Positions 5,382-6,515 of a stretch of 6,515 bases of DNA are shown in pieces (position 1 is the stretch's first letter; each line of letters starts with the position of its first letter). A program made the position numbers and the translations under genes. Location: the NCBI GenBank assembly GCA_002372735.1, contig DFIE01000120.1, forward strand, positions 262 to 6,776, in the 5' to 3' direction. Source of the stretch: Clostridiales bacterium UBA3705. Its GTDB lineage: Bacteria; Bacillota_A; Clostridia; Oscillospirales; Oscillospiraceae. The notes beneath the pieces were generated by a model. It was not told the origin of the DNA. It made no database searches and saw only the letters and a program-made list of their open reading frames with translations.

Positions 5382-6515
5382 TCAAACCTCAAACATCAGA
5401 TCGCCGTAGGTGGGCACGGGCCACAGGTCCTTGTCCACAATCATCTCCAGGGCGTCCACGGCGGACCGCAGGCCGGCCATGTGCACCACCATCACGTCCC
5501 GGCAGAAGTGGGCCATCTGGGTCAGATCCTCCATGGGCCCCAGCTGCTCAATGGCGCCGCGCAGGGCCTGCAGCTCATCGCTGGCCTGCCGCAGCAGGGC
5601 GCTGGCCCGGCGGATCAGATCCTGCTGCACCGAGGTATCCGCGTCGGGACAGGCGCTGCGGGTCTTGTTGACCGAGTCGGACATCCGGGTGATAAACCGG
5701 ACCACCGAGGGGATGTAGTGCTTGCCCGCCATGTGGACCATGGTCCGGGCCTCGATGGATTTGATCTTGGTGTAGGCCTCGTACATGACCTCCGCCCGGG
5801 ATTCCAGCTCCAGCCGGGTGAAGATGTGGTATTTCTCAAACAGCCGGACGGTTTTTTCCGACGTCAGGGCGGGCACGGCGTCCACCATGGTGCGCAGGTT
5901 GGGCAGCCCTCTGCGGGCGGCCTCCTCCACCCAGGCCTTGCTGTAGCCGTCGCCGTTAAAGATGATGCGCTGGTGCTGCCGCATATTCCGGGCAATCAGC
6001 TCGGTCAGGGCGGTGCCGAAGTCCTCGGCGGCCTCCAGCTCATCCGCCGCCTGGGCAAAGGCGTCGGCCACAATGGTATTGAGCACCGTGTTGGCGTTGG
6101 CGATGGAGTCGGAGGAGCCCACAGACCGGAACTCAAACTTATTGCCCGTAAAGGCAAAGGGAGAGGTCCGGTTGCGGTCGGTGGCGTCCTTGTTCAGCAC
6201 CGGCAGGGTGGATACGCCGGTGACCAGCTGGCCGCCGTCCAAGCAGGCGGCTGCAGAGCCGTGGGCGCAGATCTGCTCCACCACGTCCTCCAGCTGGCGG
6301 CCCAGGAAGATGGATATAATGGCCGGGGGCGCCTCGTCCGCGCCCAGGCGGTTGTCGTTGCCCACGTTGGCGGCGGACTGCCGCAGCAGCTCGGCGTGCT
6401 CGTCCACAGCCTTCATAATGCAGGACAGCACCAGCAAAAACTGCAGGTTCTCGTTGGGGGTGTCGCCGGGGTCCAGCAGATTCTCTCCCTTGTTGGTGGA
6501 GATGGACCAGTTGTT
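5382..6515 (-). CDS. glnN: Type III glutamine synthetase, C-terminal 377 residues (partial)
   Basis: ATP-dependent ligation of ammonia to glutamate, the main nitrogen-assimilation step, in the cytoplasm. The fragment enters from the window edge at 6515 and ends with a TGA at 5384-5382. Family members are about 700 residues, so roughly half is visible. It opens with NNWSISTNKGENL, the catalytic-core block of type III enzymes. It continues with VGNDNRLGADEAPPAI and IFLG, then NRTSPFAFTGNKFEFRSVGS (a family hallmark containing the active-site Arg region), ANANTVLNTIVADAF, IFNGDGYSKAW, RGLPNLRTMVDA and a mostly helical C-terminal extension ending PTYGDLMFEV. These features separate it from the shorter GlnA types I and II. 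The reading frame is intact. An internal TTG near 6437 is not the start, since conserved sequence continues upstream of it. Context gives no functional link to the sugar genes downstream. Confidence 0.95.
   Translation of the reverse strand, partial: NNWSISTNKGENLLDPGDTPNENLQFLLVLSCIMKAVDEHAELLRQSAANVGNDNRLGADEAPPAIISIFLGRQLEDVVEQICAHGSAAACLDGGQLVTGVSTLPVLNKDATDRNRTSPFAFTGNKFEFRSVGSSDSIANANTVLNTIVADAFAQAADELEAAEDFGTALTELIARNMRQHQRIIFNGDGYSKAWVEEAARRGLPNLRTMVDAVPALTSEKTVRLFEKYHIFTRLELESRAEVMYEAYTKIKSIEARTMVHMAGKHYIPSVVRFITRMSDSVNKTRSACPDADTSVQQDLIRRASALLRQASDELQALRGAIEQLGPMEDLTQMAHFCRDVMVVHMAGLRSAVDALEMIVDKDLWPVPTYGDLMFEV

Noticed and set aside
242..5409. Very long open frames on the plus strand (for example 242-2101, 1491-3704 and 3571-5409)
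   Set aside because: They lie antisense to genes with clear conserved motifs. In GC-rich coding DNA the complements of stop codons (TTA, CTA, TCA) are rare, so antisense frames stay open. Their predicted proteins are low-complexity, rich in Gly, Pro, Gln, Val and His, with no recognisable domain.
6435..6437. TTG in the glutamine synthetase frame as a start codon
   Set aside because: The frame continues upstream to the window edge with the conserved NNWSISTNKGENL block, so the gene is cut by the window rather than started there.

Overview
The window looks like chromosomal sequence from a GC-rich gut-type Bacillota, most likely Clostridia of the Oscillospiraceae kind. Codon third positions are strongly G/C, Shine-Dalgarno sites are strong (GGAGG/GAGGAGG), a type III glutamine synthetase is present, and the gene set covers starch and deoxy-hexose use. 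The taxonomic call is inference. All six genes read on the minus strand, so transcription runs from high to low coordinates.

Layout in transcription order: (1) 6515-5382, the C-terminal part of a type III glutamine synthetase (glnN), cut by the window edge. (2) 5372-5340, a 13-bp perfect hairpin without a good U-tract. (3) 5313-3763, an intracellular GH13 alpha-amylase-family enzyme with an unusual Pro/Ala linker and a small unrecognised C-terminal domain. (4) A likely promoter near 3734-3706, followed by a secreted or membrane-anchored class A beta-lactamase-like protein (3671-2553, TTG start). (5) After 24 bp, an AraC-family regulator with an N-terminal cupin (2528-1581). (6) An 82-bp intergenic region with a well-formed sigma70-type promoter embedded in an inverted repeat that also covers the next ribosome binding site. 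(7) A rhamnulokinase-like FGGY kinase (1498-221). (8) Overlapping it by 7 bp, the start of an L-fucose/L-arabinose-isomerase-like protein (227-1, cut by the window edge).

The AraC regulator, kinase and isomerase form a plausible deoxy-sugar (L-rhamnose or L-fucose type) catabolic unit: the isomerase makes the ketose, the kinase phosphorylates it, and the AraC protein senses the sugar and controls the kinase promoter. The glutamine synthetase and GH13 enzyme look like neighbours rather than parts of that pathway. There are no RNA genes, CRISPR arrays or mobile elements, and no gene-free stretch over 300 bases. I see no clearly new multi-gene system. The most interesting points are the promoter/RBS inverted repeat, the shortened kinase C-terminus with kinase-isomerase coupling, the tail-anchored beta-lactamase-like protein lacking the usual catalytic signature, and the extra C-terminal domain on the GH13 enzyme.
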